Origin: Streptosporangiaceae bacterium
GTDB taxonomy: Bacteria > Actinomycetota > Actinomycetes > Streptosporangiales > Streptosporangiaceae
Length of the DNA: 47,359 bases
Reading direction: 5' to 3'
Assembly (NCBI GenBank): GCA_019239975.1
Contig: JAFAZE010000011.1
Location: forward strand, 1-47,359
Of the stretch, positions 13,947 through 23,015 are shown in pieces (position 1 is the first letter of the stretch; every line of letters starts with the position of its first letter). The notes beneath the pieces are model-generated. The model worked only from the letters and a program-made list of their open reading frames with translations. It made no database searches and had not been told where the DNA came from. A program made the position numbers and the translations under genes.

Positions 13947-15005
13947 TTACCGCCGCGCCGCGCGGACCACGCGCTCGTGCTCGCGCATGGTTTCCGCGCC
14001 GTCGGCACCGGGCTGACGGCCGAAACCGCAGTACATCGCGACGCCATAGTCCGAAAGGTAACGTGACGCGGTCGCCTGCCGCCGCTTCAGCCCCGCGATT
14101 CCGTCCAGTGGCAAGACAATGCCCAGGTAAACACGGGCATCGCCGGCGTCGAGCCGGGTGAGCGGGCGGAAGAAGCCGTCGTCCTCGCTGCGCAGGTAGC
14201 GCGGCCCGGCGAGGTGCAGCCAGTCCACGGTGCGCCCGGAGTTCGCTACCGCGTAGTTCGCCATCCGCACGAGCAGCCCGATGTCGCGGGCCTCGTACAT
14301 CGGCCATTCCGGGAACGTGCCGTAGCAGAGGTGGTATCCCACCAGGACTTCTTCGGGAATGAGCCGGGTCAGCCGGCCGACGGGGCCCTTGAAGCGCTCC
14401 CACGCGCCGCCGGCGGTCCAGGCCAGCACGCCCTCGATGTCGAGCACCTCGTAACAGACGTCCCACTGGATGGCGAGGTCCGCGGGCGGGATCTCCGCGG
14501 TCAGCCGCTGGATCTCGCGGGCCACCAGGTCCTCGAAACCGCGCTCCGCGACCGGGTAGTCGGCGGCGAAGTCCGCCTTGAAACCGTTCAGCGCGCTCGA
14601 CGGGAACGGCAGGCCGACCTGGAACCGCACGTGCGCGGGGATGACGCCGTCGTCGCGCAGCTTGCGGAACACCCGGTAGGACGCGATCGCGTCGCCGGCC
14701 CGCGGCCAGGAATCCCAGTGCAGGCTCGTGACGCCGGGCCGGATACGGAAAACCGGTGTCTCGTACGCGTGCCGCGGAACGCCGGTGGGCGATTCGGTCT
14801 CGGCGACGGTCTCCACGCCGGGATTCGGCCGCACCAGCCGCTCCCGTTCGTAGCCCACCCACGCGGCGCGCGGCCCGGTCTCGCCGTCGGGCAGGGCGAA
14901 GACCAGGTCGCCGAACAGGGCCCCGGCCGCGCGGAGCGCCTCCTCCGTCGACGACGCCGGCAGGCTGCCAACCAGCAGCAGGTCACTCGAGACTCGCGGA
15001 GCCAT
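13947..15005 (-). CDS. MetE/UROD-fold protein (methionine synthase II-like)
   Basis: A 352-residue protein with the TIM-barrel layout of cobalamin-independent methionine synthase C-terminal domains: VGSLPASSTEEALRAAG at the start, LPDGETGPRAAW, IQWDVCYEVLD for the central strand, and VGYHLCYGTFPEWP, a His-x-Cys pair that may supply zinc ligands. The canonical final Cys is replaced by a YCGFGR segment near the end. The substrate is unknown. GAGGAGG five bases before ATG 15005 fixes the start. It diverges from a second MetE-fold gene; the 112-base shared region has TACAGT and TACAAT -10-like elements facing opposite ways. Confidence 0.78.
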   Translation of the reverse strand: MAPRVSSDLLLVGSLPASSTEEALRAAGALFGDLVFALPDGETGPRAAWVGYERERLVRPNPGVETVAETESPTGVPRHAYETPVFRIRPGVTSLHWDSWPRAGDAIASYRVFRKLRDDGVIPAHVRFQVGLPFPSSALNGFKADFAADYPVAERGFEDLVAREIQRLTAEIPPADLAIQWDVCYEVLDIEGVLAWTAGGAWERFKGPVGRLTRLIPEEVLVGYHLCYGTFPEWPMYEARDIGLLVRMANYAVANSGRTVDWLHLAGPRYLRSEDDGFFRPLTRLDAGDARVYLGIVLPLDGIAGLKRRQATASRYLSDYGVAMYCGFGRQPGADGAETMREHERVVRAARR

Positions 15006-15034
15006 CGTCGCCTCCTCATGCGCCTGTGGGGTCC

Positions 15035-15083
15035 ACTGTACGGCTCGGCGCCCGTGGCGTGCGTGTGCGAGGTTGTTTACAAT
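15035..15083. promoter_or_regulatory. Divergent promoter pair of MetE-fold genes
   Basis: TACAAT at 15078-15083 faces the plus-strand gene, 34 bases before its ATG. ACTGTA at 15035-15040 reads TACAGT on the minus strand, about 30 bases before the minus-strand ATG. The -35 regions are weak. Confidence 0.45.
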
Positions 15084-15117
15084 CTCGTCAGCACATCGCG
15101 AACGAGGAGGCGAGCGC

Positions 15118-16248
15118 ATGCCAGGGAACCAGCCGCGGCCGCCGTTCCGGGCCGATCACGTCGGCAGCCTGCTGCGCCCGCCCGAGCTGCTCAGGGCCCG
15201 CGACGATTTCGCGGCCGGGGTGATCGGCGCGGACGAGCTGCGCGGCGTCGAGGACGCCGCGATCCGCGAGATCGTCAGGAGGCAGGAGGAGACCGGCCTG
15301 CGCGCCGCGACCGACGGCGAGCAGCGGCGCGAGTCCTGGCACATGGACTTCATCTATTCGCTCGGCGGCATCGAGAAGGTGCAGGACGACACGATCCGGG
15401 TGGCGTTCCGCAACGACACGAAGACCTACGAGTGGGCGCCGCCGTCCGCGCATGTCGTCGCGCCGCTGACGCTCCCCCGCACGATCTTCGGTGACGCGTT
15501 CTCCTTTCTCGCTTCCACGGTGACGTCCGCGGTGCCGAAGCTCACGATCCCGTCGCCGAGCATGGTGCACTACCGCGGCGGCCGCTCGGCGATCGACGAG
15601 TCGGTGTACCCGGACCTCGGCAGGTTCTGGGACGACCTGACGGCCGTCTACGCCGAGGAGGTGCGGCGGCTGTACGGCCTGGGCTGCCGCTACCTCCAGC
15701 TCGACGACACGAGCCTGGCGTACGTCAACGACCCCGCCCAGCGCCGGCACATCGCCGAGATCGGCGGCGATCCCGAGCACCAGCACGAGCGGTACATCGC
15801 GAACATCAACAAGGCGATCTCGGGCCGGCCGGCGGACATGGCCGTGACCACGCACATGTGCCGCGGCAACAACCAGAGCATGTGGGCGGCCGAGGGCGGT
15901 TACGAGTTCGTCGCCGAGGCCCTGTTCAGCCAGCTCGAGGTCGACGGGTTCTTCTGTGAGTGGGATGACGAGCGCTCCGGCGGCTTCGAGCCGCTGCGTT
16001 TCGTGCCCAAGGGCAAGCGGGTGGTGCTGGGGCTGGTGACCACCAAGCGCGGCGAACTGGAGAGCAAGGACCACCTGAAGCGGCGGATCGACGAGGCCGC
16101 GCGGTTCGTCGACGGCGACCAGCTCTGCCTGTCCCCGCAGTGCGGGTTCTCCTCCACGAAGGAGGGCAACGACCTCACCCAGGACCAGCAGTGGGCGAAG
16201 CTCCGGCTGATCGTCCAGACCGCCCAGGAGGTCTGGGACACGCCGTGA
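15118..16248 (+). CDS. MetE-fold methyltransferase (YxjG/YxjH-like)
   Basis: A 376-residue protein beginning FRADHVGSLLRPPELL, with ATDGEQRRESWHMDF, YLQLDDTSLAY, the zinc-type THMCRGN and LSPQCGFSS. These match single-domain 5-methyltetrahydropteroyl-glutamate-homocysteine methyltransferase-like proteins, which move methyl groups to thiols such as homocysteine. His and Cys of THMC, and the Cys of PQCG, are the expected zinc ligands. ATG 15118 has GAGGAGG seven bases upstream. With its divergent neighbour it may form a methyl-transfer pair; the acceptor cannot be told from sequence. Confidence 0.88.
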   Translation: MPGNQPRPPFRADHVGSLLRPPELLRARDDFAAGVIGADELRGVEDAAIREIVRRQEETGLRAATDGEQRRESWHMDFIYSLGGIEKVQDDTIRVAFRNDTKTYEWAPPSAHVVAPLTLPRTIFGDAFSFLASTVTSAVPKLTIPSPSMVHYRGGRSAIDESVYPDLGRFWDDLTAVYAEEVRRLYGLGCRYLQLDDTSLAYVNDPAQRRHIAEIGGDPEHQHERYIANINKAISGRPADMAVTTHMCRGNNQSMWAAEGGYEFVAEALFSQLEVDGFFCEWDDERSGGFEPLRFVPKGKRVVLGLVTTKRGELESKDHLKRRIDEAARFVDGDQLCLSPQCGFSSTKEGNDLTQDQQWAKLRLIVQTAQEVWDTP

Positions 16249-16272
16249 GGCGCGGGTCAGCTGGAAGGAGCG

Positions 16273-16323
16273 CCACGTTCCGTTTGGAAAAAATCATTTT
16301 TCAGCCGAACGGGACGTGGTTTT
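16273..16323. terminator. Long hairpin, A/T-rich apex, T4 tail
   Basis: CCACGTTCCGTTTGG pairs with CCGAACGGGACGTGG, and the centre runs AAAAAATCATTTTT; TTTT follows at 16320-16323. It lies 24 bases after the MetE-fold stop and before the convergent LacI gene. Its design closely resembles the hairpin at 3112-3161. Confidence 0.75.
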
Positions 16324-16342
16324 CCCGGCGGGCCAGCGTTCT

Positions 16343-16564
16343 GCCGGGGCGGGGTTGTCCGCCGGGGCGGGGGGCTACTCGGCTGGGGCCGGGGTTGTCC
16401 ACCCGGGGCGGGGTTGTCCGCCGGGGCGGGTTACTCGGCTGAGGCGGGGTTGTCCGCCGGGGCGGGGTTGTCCGCCGGGGCGGGGGCTACTCGGCTGAGG
16501 CGGGGTTACCCGGTCGGGCCGGTTACCCGGTCGGGGCCGGTTACCCGGCCGGGGCGGGGTTGTC
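16343..16564. repeat. G-rich 17-20 bp tandem array, about 12 copies
   Basis: Units such as GCCGGGGCGGGGTTGTCC alternate with variants ending in GGCTACTC or GGTTACCC. The array fills the gap between the MetE-fold gene and LacI and runs past the LacI stop (16541) into the last codons. The plus strand has many runs of four or more G and could form quadruplexes. Confidence 0.9.
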
Positions 16565-17575
16565 CGGGGCGGGGCCGGTCGAGTTCCTGACGACAAGTTC
16601 GGGCTCGAAGAGCAGCTCTTCCTTCTGGAACGCCACACTGTCCATCTGGCTGACGAGCATCGCGACCGCGGCCTTGCCCATCGAGTCGATCGGCTGGCGC
16701 ACGGTGGTCAGCGGCGGGTCGGTGCAGTTCATGAGCCAGGCGTCGTCGTAGCCGACGACCGAGACGTCGCCGGGCACGGTCAGGCCAGCGCGCCGCGCCG
16801 CGCGGATCGCGCCGAGGGCCAGCACGTCGCTGCCGCAGATGATGCCCGTGACGCCGTGGCGCAGCATCCTGGTGGCCGCGGCCTGGCCGCCCTCCAGCGA
16901 GAACAGCGCGTGCTCGACGGGAGCGACCTCGAGGCCGCCGCGCTCGGCGTGCCCGGTGAACGCGGCGAGCTTGCGGCGCGAGGGCATGTGGTCCTCGGGG
17001 CCGACGAGCAGGCCGATCCGCTGGTGGCCCAGCGAGGCCAGGTGCCGGAAGGACTGCCCGGCGGCGGTCATGTCGTCGGTCGACACGCACGGGAAGTCGA
17101 GGTTCTCGATGGCGGCGTTGAACAGCACGACCGGAATCCCGCGGTTGTGCAACAGCCGGTAGTGATCGTGCGGGGCGGCCTGCTCGGCGTAGTGGCCGCC
17201 GACGAACACGACGCCCGAGACGTGCTGGTCGAGCAGCATGCTGACGTAGTCGGCCTCGGACAGGCCGCCGGCCGTCCTGGTGCACAGCACCGGGGTGAAG
17301 CCGCGCTGCGCCAGCCCGCCGCCGATGACCTCGGCGAGAGCGGGAAAGATCGGGTTCTGCAGCTCCGGCAGCACGAGGCCGATCAGCCGCGCGCGCTCGC
17401 CGCGCAGCTGCGTCGGGCGCTCGTAGCCGAGGACGTCGAGCGCGGTGAGGACGGCCTCCCTGGTGGAGTCGGAGACGCCGGCCTTGCCGTTGAGCACGCG
17501 GCTCACCGTGGCCTCGCTGACCCCGACCTTCTTGGCCACGTCGGCGAGCCGCCGGCTCGGTACGCGCGTCGTCAT
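16541..17575 (-). CDS. LacI-family regulator
   Basis: The 344-residue protein has the LacI HTH and hinge (RLADVAKKVGVSEATVSRVLNGKAGVSDSTREAV), a periplasmic-binding-protein-like ligand domain (LIGLVLPELQNPIFPALAEVI) and late VVGYDDAWLMNCTDPPLTTVRQP. It is expected to repress a sugar operon and to let go when a sugar binds. It is divergent from the ABC transporter/GH13 operon, its obvious target. TGTCG and CGACA (17574-17591) form a short imperfect palindrome over its own start and may be an operator. The last residues (PAPDNPAPAG) come from the tandem array. Confidence 0.9.
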   Translation of the reverse strand: MTTRVPSRRLADVAKKVGVSEATVSRVLNGKAGVSDSTREAVLTALDVLGYERPTQLRGERARLIGLVLPELQNPIFPALAEVIGGGLAQRGFTPVLCTRTAGGLSEADYVSMLLDQHVSGVVFVGGHYAEQAAPHDHYRLLHNRGIPVVLFNAAIENLDFPCVSTDDMTAAGQSFRHLASLGHQRIGLLVGPEDHMPSRRKLAAFTGHAERGGLEVAPVEHALFSLEGGQAAATRMLRHGVTGIICGSDVLALGAIRAARRAGLTVPGDVSVVGYDDAWLMNCTDPPLTTVRQPIDSMGKAAVAMLVSQMDSVAFQKEELLFEPELVVRNSTGPAPDNPAPAG

Positions 17576-17852
17576 GTCGCAAACATACGACAGTCTTTCC
17601 CCGCTCGCCTCCGGGCGCTTCGAGCCGCTCCCTTCCCGCCTCGCCCCTCCGTCGCACCTGCGGGGTGGGTCCGAGGGAACAGAGTCCAGACGGCGCCGCG
17701 CCCGTTGGCTCGCGGGGCCGCATCTCCCTTGTTTCTTCCCACTTTCGTGATCAAGTTGTGTCCTTGCGGCTTTTCATCGAAATATTGCAGGCTGCTGTCT
17801 ATGTAGTTAGGTTGAGTTATCGCGATTTTCCAGTGCAGGGAAGGACTGGTCG

Positions 17853-19247
17853 ATGAGCAGACAGCTACACAGACGGGCCGGTTGTCGCGCGATAGCGGGG
17901 TCCGCCGCCGCCGCTCTGCTGGCCGCCGCCGTGGCGTGCTCGAGCAGCGGCAACTCCGCCGCGGCGCCGAACTCGGGCGGCCACGTGACGATCAGCGTCG
18001 ACTGCGCGCCGCCGGCGAGCTCCCCACAGCAGCACAAGGAGTGGAACGAGGACGTCGCGCTGTTCGAGAAGGCGAACCCGAACATCACCGTCGACAGCAT
18101 CTACACCAGCCCCTGCGAGGTGCCGGCGACGTTCACCGCGATGCTGAGAGCCGGCACCGAGCCCAGCGTCTTCTACACCTACTTCACCGACAGGAACCAG
18201 GTCCTCGACGCCGGCCAGGCCGCGGACATCACCCCGTACGTGAACACCAGGACCGTCCCGATGCTGCACGACATCGTGCCGAGCGCGATGGCCGCGGTGA
18301 CCGCGGGCAGCACGATCTACGGGCTGCCCACCTCCAACTACACACAGGGCCTGATCATCAACCGCAAGCTGTTCCTCCAGGCAGGTCTCAACCCGGACAG
18401 CCCGCCAACCACCTGGGCGCGGGTCGAGGCGGACGCCAAGGCGATCACCAGGCTCGGGCACGGCATCTACGGCTACGGCGACTACAGCGCCGGCAACAAC
18501 GGCGGCTGGCACTTCTCGTCCGAGCTCGACGCGATGGGCGGCCACATGATCAACTCGGCCGGCACGTCGGCGTCCTTCGACACCCCGCAGGCCGCGCAGA
18601 TCCTGCAGGCCCTGCACACCATGCGGTTCGTGGACCACAGCATGAGCCCCACCCAGCAGCTGCAGTGGGGCGCGCTGCAGAAGCAGATGGCCGCCGGGAA
18701 GCTCGGCATGTACATCGCCGCCCCGGACGACATCTACAACGTGATCGTCCCGCAGGACGGCGGCAACATCGGCGACTACGGGATGGGCCCGCTGCCCAGC
18801 GCCACGGGCACCCCGGCCGGGTCGCTGTCCGGCGGCAACGACTACATGTTCGCGAAGCGGGACACGCCGGCGCAGATCGAGGCGGGCATCAAGTGGGTCG
18901 TCTTCGAGTCCCTGACGCCGGGTCAGGGCGTGTACTTCAACTTCGCCAGGCAGAAGGCCGACGGGTTCCCGGTGGGCTTTCCCGAGCCGCAGCTCTTCGA
19001 CGGCGCCACCCAGGCCACGTACACCAGGCTCATGGACGCCAGCGCGACCGTCAACCCGTCGTACTACTCGGCGTTCAGCAACGCCCGCGAGACGCCGATG
19101 GGTGAGCCGGCCGACGCCCAGGCGGTCTACAAGACGCTCGACCCGGTCATGCTCAGCGTGCTGACCGACCCGAACGCGAACATCAGCCAGCTGCTGTCGG
19201 CCGCGTCGAGCCAGGTCAACCAGATCCTGGCCAACAGCGGCGGGTGA
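17853..19247 (+). CDS. Sugar ABC transporter substrate-binding lipoprotein
   Basis: A 464-residue family-1 solute-binding protein with a lipoprotein signal (LLAAAVACSSSGN, lipidation at Cys29). Motifs include WNEDVALFEKANPNITVD near the start and AAGKLGMYIAAPDD in the second lobe. It would capture an oligosaccharide outside the membrane and hand it to the two permeases that follow. The GH13 alpha-glucosidase at the end of the operon points to an alpha-glucoside. ATG 17853 has AAGGA upstream. The 17576-17852 region holds the divergent promoters; the last ~110 bases before the start are AT-rich. Confidence 0.9.
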   Translation: MSRQLHRRAGCRAIAGSAAAALLAAAVACSSSGNSAAAPNSGGHVTISVDCAPPASSPQQHKEWNEDVALFEKANPNITVDSIYTSPCEVPATFTAMLRAGTEPSVFYTYFTDRNQVLDAGQAADITPYVNTRTVPMLHDIVPSAMAAVTAGSTIYGLPTSNYTQGLIINRKLFLQAGLNPDSPPTTWARVEADAKAITRLGHGIYGYGDYSAGNNGGWHFSSELDAMGGHMINSAGTSASFDTPQAAQILQALHTMRFVDHSMSPTQQLQWGALQKQMAAGKLGMYIAAPDDIYNVIVPQDGGNIGDYGMGPLPSATGTPAGSLSGGNDYMFAKRDTPAQIEAGIKWVVFESLTPGQGVYFNFARQKADGFPVGFPEPQLFDGATQATYTRLMDASATVNPSYYSAFSNARETPMGEPADAQAVYKTLDPVMLSVLTDPNANISQLLSAASSQVNQILANSGG

Positions 19248-20227
19248 GGAGCCCCCGGCCGATGGCGGACGTCGCCACGCTGCGCCCGGCCGGACGGGAC
19301 CCTGTGCTGGCGCGTCCGCGCGCCGGCAGCGGGGTCGCCCGGAAGGTCCGGCGCAACGCCTCCGCGCACGGGTTCCTGATCGGGGCCGTGCTGTGCTTCG
19401 CGTTCTTCTCCTGGTACCCGATGGTCCGCGAGATCATCATGAGCTTCCAGCGGACGTCGCTGGGCGTGACGAGCTGGGCCGGCTGGGCCAACTACCGGCG
19501 GATCTTCCACGACCCGACGTTCTGGCAGGCCTGGCGCAACACGCTGGAGTTCACGATCCTCGCGCTGATCATCGGGTACGCGGTGCCGTTCTTCGTGGCG
19601 ATCCTGCTCAACGAGCTGCGGCACGCGCGAGGGTACCTGCGCGTCCTCGTCTACCTGCCGGTCATGCTGCCGCCGGCCTCCGCGCTGCTGCTGTTCGCCT
19701 ACTTCTACGACCCGGCCTACGGGCTGTTCAACAGCGTCCTGCACACGCTGCACCTGCCGGTCTCGCAGTGGGTCCAGTCGCCCGGCACGAGGTGGCCCAC
19801 GACGGCGATGATCTCCGTGGTGATCGCCGCCACCTGGATGAACATGGGCGGCGCGACGCTGATCTACCTGGCCGCGCTGCAGAACATCCCCGGCGAGCTG
19901 TACGAGGCGGCGGAGCTCGACGGGGCGGGGCTGGTGCGCAAGGTCCGGCACGTCACCATCCCGCAGACCAGGCTCATCCTCTCGATGCTGCTGATGCTGC
20001 AGATCGTGGCGACCATGCAGATGTTCGTCGAGGCGTTCATCCTGACCAACGGAGGCGCGGGCGTGAACGGCAACACGCTGTCCGTGGTCAACCTCATCTA
20101 CCAGTACGCGTTCGCGCTGAGCGGCGCGAGCAACTACAACAGCGCGTCCGCCCTCGGCGTCGTGCTCATGCTGGTGCTCGCCGTGTTCTCCGGCGCCTAC
20201 CTGTGGCTGAGCCGTGAGCGCGGGTAG
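19244..20227 (+). CDS. Sugar ABC permease, MalF type
   Basis: An inner-membrane permease of up to 327 residues with about six membrane segments and the EAA loop ELYEAAELDGAGLVRKVRHVTIP that contacts the ATPase. GTG 19244 overlaps the stop of the binding protein gene; ATG 19262, preceded by GAGGAG ten bases away, is an alternative start. It forms the channel with the next permease. Confidence 0.9.
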   Translation: MRSPRPMADVATLRPAGRDPVLARPRAGSGVARKVRRNASAHGFLIGAVLCFAFFSWYPMVREIIMSFQRTSLGVTSWAGWANYRRIFHDPTFWQAWRNTLEFTILALIIGYAVPFFVAILLNELRHARGYLRVLVYLPVMLPPASALLLFAYFYDPAYGLFNSVLHTLHLPVSQWVQSPGTRWPTTAMISVVIAATWMNMGGATLIYLAALQNIPGELYEAAELDGAGLVRKVRHVTIPQTRLILSMLLMLQIVATMQMFVEAFILTNGGAGVNGNTLSVVNLIYQYAFALSGASNYNSASALGVVLMLVLAVFSGAYLWLSRERG

Positions 20228-21143
20228 GGGTTCGCGGCCGGGCGGGGGCCGGGGGGCGCCGGCGCGGTCGCGGACGCTGATCTCCGACGCCCAGCTGAAC
20301 CGGGCACGCGGGCGGCTCGTCTACCGGGTCGTGCTGACGCTGGTGATCGTGGTGTTCACCCTGGTCTTCATCGGCCCGCTGTACTTCCTGTTCACCGACG
20401 GGCTCAAGTCCACGCAGGAGGCGGTCCAGGTACCGCCGACGCTCGTCCCGCATCACGTGCACCCGGGCACGTACCTGGACGCGTGGCGCCGGGTCGGCGT
20501 CGGGCGGCTGCTGGTCAACACGCTGTACTACGCGTTCGGCGCGCTGCTGTTCCAGCTCGTCTTCGACGTGGCCGCCGCCTACGCGCTGTCCAGGCTGCGC
20601 CCGGTGCTGGGCAACGTCATCTTCGCGATGATGCTCGCCACGCTGATGATCCCGTCCACCGTCCTGGTCGTCCCGCAGTACATCACCGTGTCCAGCCTGC
20701 CGGTCCTGCACCTCAACCTGATCGGCACGCCGGAGGCGATCTGGCTGCCCTCGGTCGCCAACGCGTTCAGCATCTTCCTGCTCAAGCGGTTCTTCGACTC
20801 GATACCGGGCGAGCTGCTGGCCGCGGCGGCCATCGACGGGGCCTCCCCGCTGCGCACGCTGCGCTCGGTCGTGCTGCCGGTGTCCAGGCCGATCATCGGC
20901 GTGGTCGCCATCTTCGGCCTGGTCGCCGTCTGGAAGGACTTCCTGTGGCCGCTGCTCGTCGAGTACGGGTACAACCCGAGCCGGGAGACGCTGAACGTCG
21001 GCATCTACGAGGCGGCCGCGACGACGCCGCAGAACCTGGTGATCGCCGCCTCCGCCATGGCGGCGGTGCCCACGCTCGTCTTCTTCCTCATCTTCCAGCG
21101 CAACATCCTGTCCGGCCTGACCGCGGGAAGCCTCAAGGGCTGA
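20214..21143 (+). CDS. Sugar ABC permease, MalG type
   Basis: A 309-residue permease with about six membrane segments and the EAA-like loop ELLAAAAIDGASPLRTLRSVVLP. It ends in the FQRNILSGLTAGSLKG typical of MalG-type permeases. GTG 20214 lies inside the end of the previous gene (14-base overlap). No ATPase gene follows, so the pair must use an ATPase encoded elsewhere. Confidence 0.9.
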   Translation: MSAGRGSRPGGGRGAPARSRTLISDAQLNRARGRLVYRVVLTLVIVVFTLVFIGPLYFLFTDGLKSTQEAVQVPPTLVPHHVHPGTYLDAWRRVGVGRLLVNTLYYAFGALLFQLVFDVAAAYALSRLRPVLGNVIFAMMLATLMIPSTVLVVPQYITVSSLPVLHLNLIGTPEAIWLPSVANAFSIFLLKRFFDSIPGELLAAAAIDGASPLRTLRSVVLPVSRPIIGVVAIFGLVAVWKDFLWPLLVEYGYNPSRETLNVGIYEAAATTPQNLVIAASAMAAVPTLVFFLIFQRNILSGLTAGSLKG

Positions 21144-21169
21144 GCGCGAACGACGAAAGCGGGTTCTCC

Positions 21170-22924
21170 TTGCCTATTCATCGGGGCGGCGGCGCCTGGT
21201 GGCGCGGCGCCGCGGTCTACCAGCTCTACGTGCAGAGCTTTGCCGACGGCGACGGCGACGGGACCGGTGACCTGGCCGGCGTCCGGGCGCGGCTGCCGTA
21301 CCTCGCGGCGCTCGGCGTCGACGCGATCTGGTACAGCCCCTGGTATCCGTCCCCGAGGTCCGACGCCGGATACGACGTCGCGGACTACCGGTCCATCGAT
21401 CCCGCGTTCGGCACCCTCGCGGACGCCGACACGCTGATCGGCGAGGCCCACGCGCACGGCATCAGGACGATCATCGACATCGTCCCGAACCACTGCTCGG
21501 ACCGGCATCCGTGGTTCCGTGCCGCGCTGGCCGCCGCGCCGGGGTCCGCGGAGCGCGAGAGGTTCTGGTTCCGGCCCGGGCGCGGGCCCGGCGGTGGCCT
21601 GCCGCCGAACAACTGGCGGTCGATCTTCGGCGGCCCCGCGTGGACCCGGGCCCGCTCGCCGGACGGGACGCCGGGCGAGTGGTACCTGCACCTGTTCTCA
21701 CCGCAGCAGCCGGACTTCAACTGGGGCAGCCCGGACGTGCGGGCGGAGTTCGAGGACATCCTGCGGTTCTGGTTCGGCCGCGGCGTGGACGGCGTCCGCA
21801 TCGACTCCGCGGCGCTGCTGACCAAGGATCCGCTGCTTCCGGACATGGCCGCCGGCGGCGAGCCTCCACCGGGCACGCACCCGTTTGTCGACCGCGACGA
21901 CGTGCACGACATCTACCGGTCCTGGCGGGCGGTCGCGGGCGACTACGCCGGACGGGTGCTGACCGGCGAGATCTGGCTGCCCGACGCCACGCGGTACGCG
22001 AGGTACCTGAGGCCGGACGAGCTGCACACCGTGTTCAACTTCCCGTACCTGTGCTGTCCGTGGGACGCGGGCGAGCTGCGGTCGGTGATCGACGCCACGC
22101 TGGCGCTGCACGCGCCCGCCGGCGCCCCCGCGACCTGGGTGCTGTCCAACCACGACGTCGACCGCGTGGTGTCCCGGTACGGCCGGGCCGACACGTCGTT
22201 CGGCCTGGACCGGCGCGACCACAGCCAGCCGGTCGACCTGGAACTGGGCACCCGCCGGGCGCGGGCCGCCGTGCTGCTGACGATGGCGCTGCCTGGGTCG
22301 GTGTACGTATACCAGGGCGAGGAGCTCGGCCTCTGGGAGGTCGAGGACATCCCGGACGAGCTGCGCCGGGACCCGATCTTCCACCGGACCGGCGGCGCGG
22401 ACCCGGGACGTGACGGCAGCCGTGTCCCGCTGCCCTGGGCGGGAACCGAGCCGCCGTTCGGTTTCTCGCCGCCGCAGGCGGCGGCGCAGCCGTGGCTGCC
22501 GCAGCCGAAGGAGTGGCGCGACCTGACCGTCGAGACGGAGACCGGGGACGCGGACTCGATGCTCGAGCTCTACCGCTCGGCGCTGCGGATCCGCCGCGCC
22601 GAGCCGGCGTTCGGCGACGGGCCGATGACCTGGCTACCGGCGCCGGACGGCGTGCTGGCCTTCGACCGGGTACCGGGCGGCGATGGTGGCGGCGTGCGGT
22701 GCGTGACCAACCTCTCCCCCGTCGCCGCCGAGCTGCCGGCACACACGTCGGTGCTGCTGGCCAGCGGGCCGCTCGACGGCGGGCGGCTGCCGCCGGACAC
22801 GGCGGCCTGGCTGCGGACCGGGCCCACGGACGGCGGACCGGGCCTGCGGGCGGCGAACCGGGCCGTGGGCGGCGGACCGGGCCCACGGACGGCGAACCGG
22901 GCCGTGGGCGGCGCCCGTAACTAA
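21170..22924 (+). CDS. GH13 alpha-glucosidase
   Basis: A 584-residue cytoplasmic enzyme of the oligo-1,6-/alpha-glucosidase group. It has YQLYVQSFADGDGDGTGDLAG near the start, DIVPNHCS, nucleophile Asp212 in GVRIDSAA, acid/base Glu267 in TGEIWLPD, and Asp329 in SNHDVDR. It would hydrolyse the oligosaccharides imported by the upstream ABC system. TTG 21170 is the only reasonable start, with a weak ribosome site, so translation probably depends on coupling to the permease gene. The last ~35 residues (TGPTDGG ... AVGGARN) are encoded by a 20-bp tandem array and look added to the normal protein end. Confidence 0.9.
   Translation: MPIHRGGGAWWRGAAVYQLYVQSFADGDGDGTGDLAGVRARLPYLAALGVDAIWYSPWYPSPRSDAGYDVADYRSIDPAFGTLADADTLIGEAHAHGIRTIIDIVPNHCSDRHPWFRAALAAAPGSAERERFWFRPGRGPGGGLPPNNWRSIFGGPAWTRARSPDGTPGEWYLHLFSPQQPDFNWGSPDVRAEFEDILRFWFGRGVDGVRIDSAALLTKDPLLPDMAAGGEPPPGTHPFVDRDDVHDIYRSWRAVAGDYAGRVLTGEIWLPDATRYARYLRPDELHTVFNFPYLCCPWDAGELRSVIDATLALHAPAGAPATWVLSNHDVDRVVSRYGRADTSFGLDRRDHSQPVDLELGTRRARAAVLLTMALPGSVYVYQGEELGLWEVEDIPDELRRDPIFHRTGGADPGRDGSRVPLPWAGTEPPFGFSPPQAAAQPWLPQPKEWRDLTVETETGDADSMLELYRSALRIRRAEPAFGDGPMTWLPAPDGVLAFDRVPGGDGGGVRCVTNLSPVAAELPAHTSVLLASGPLDGGRLPPDTAAWLRTGPTDGGPGLRAANRAVGGGPGPRTANRAVGGARN
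22818..22915. repeat. 20-bp tandem array inside the GH13 3' end
   Basis: Five units of 19-20 bases starting CCGGGCC and ending GGCGGA or GGCGAA, alternating between an ACGGAC and a GTGGGC core. They are read in frame as the C-terminal tail of the alpha-glucosidase. Confidence 0.9.
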
Positions 22925-23015
22925 TTGACCAATATCCGTAACCGTGGTGGCCCCACGGATGTACCTTGCTGTGACGTAACGCGCACACAGCGAGGCCTGA
23001 GCGGGAGGCCACTGA

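Noticed and set aside
16343..16564. Origin of replication or telomere-like iterons
   Set aside because: There are no DnaA-type boxes or replication genes nearby, and similar arrays occur at many gene ends.
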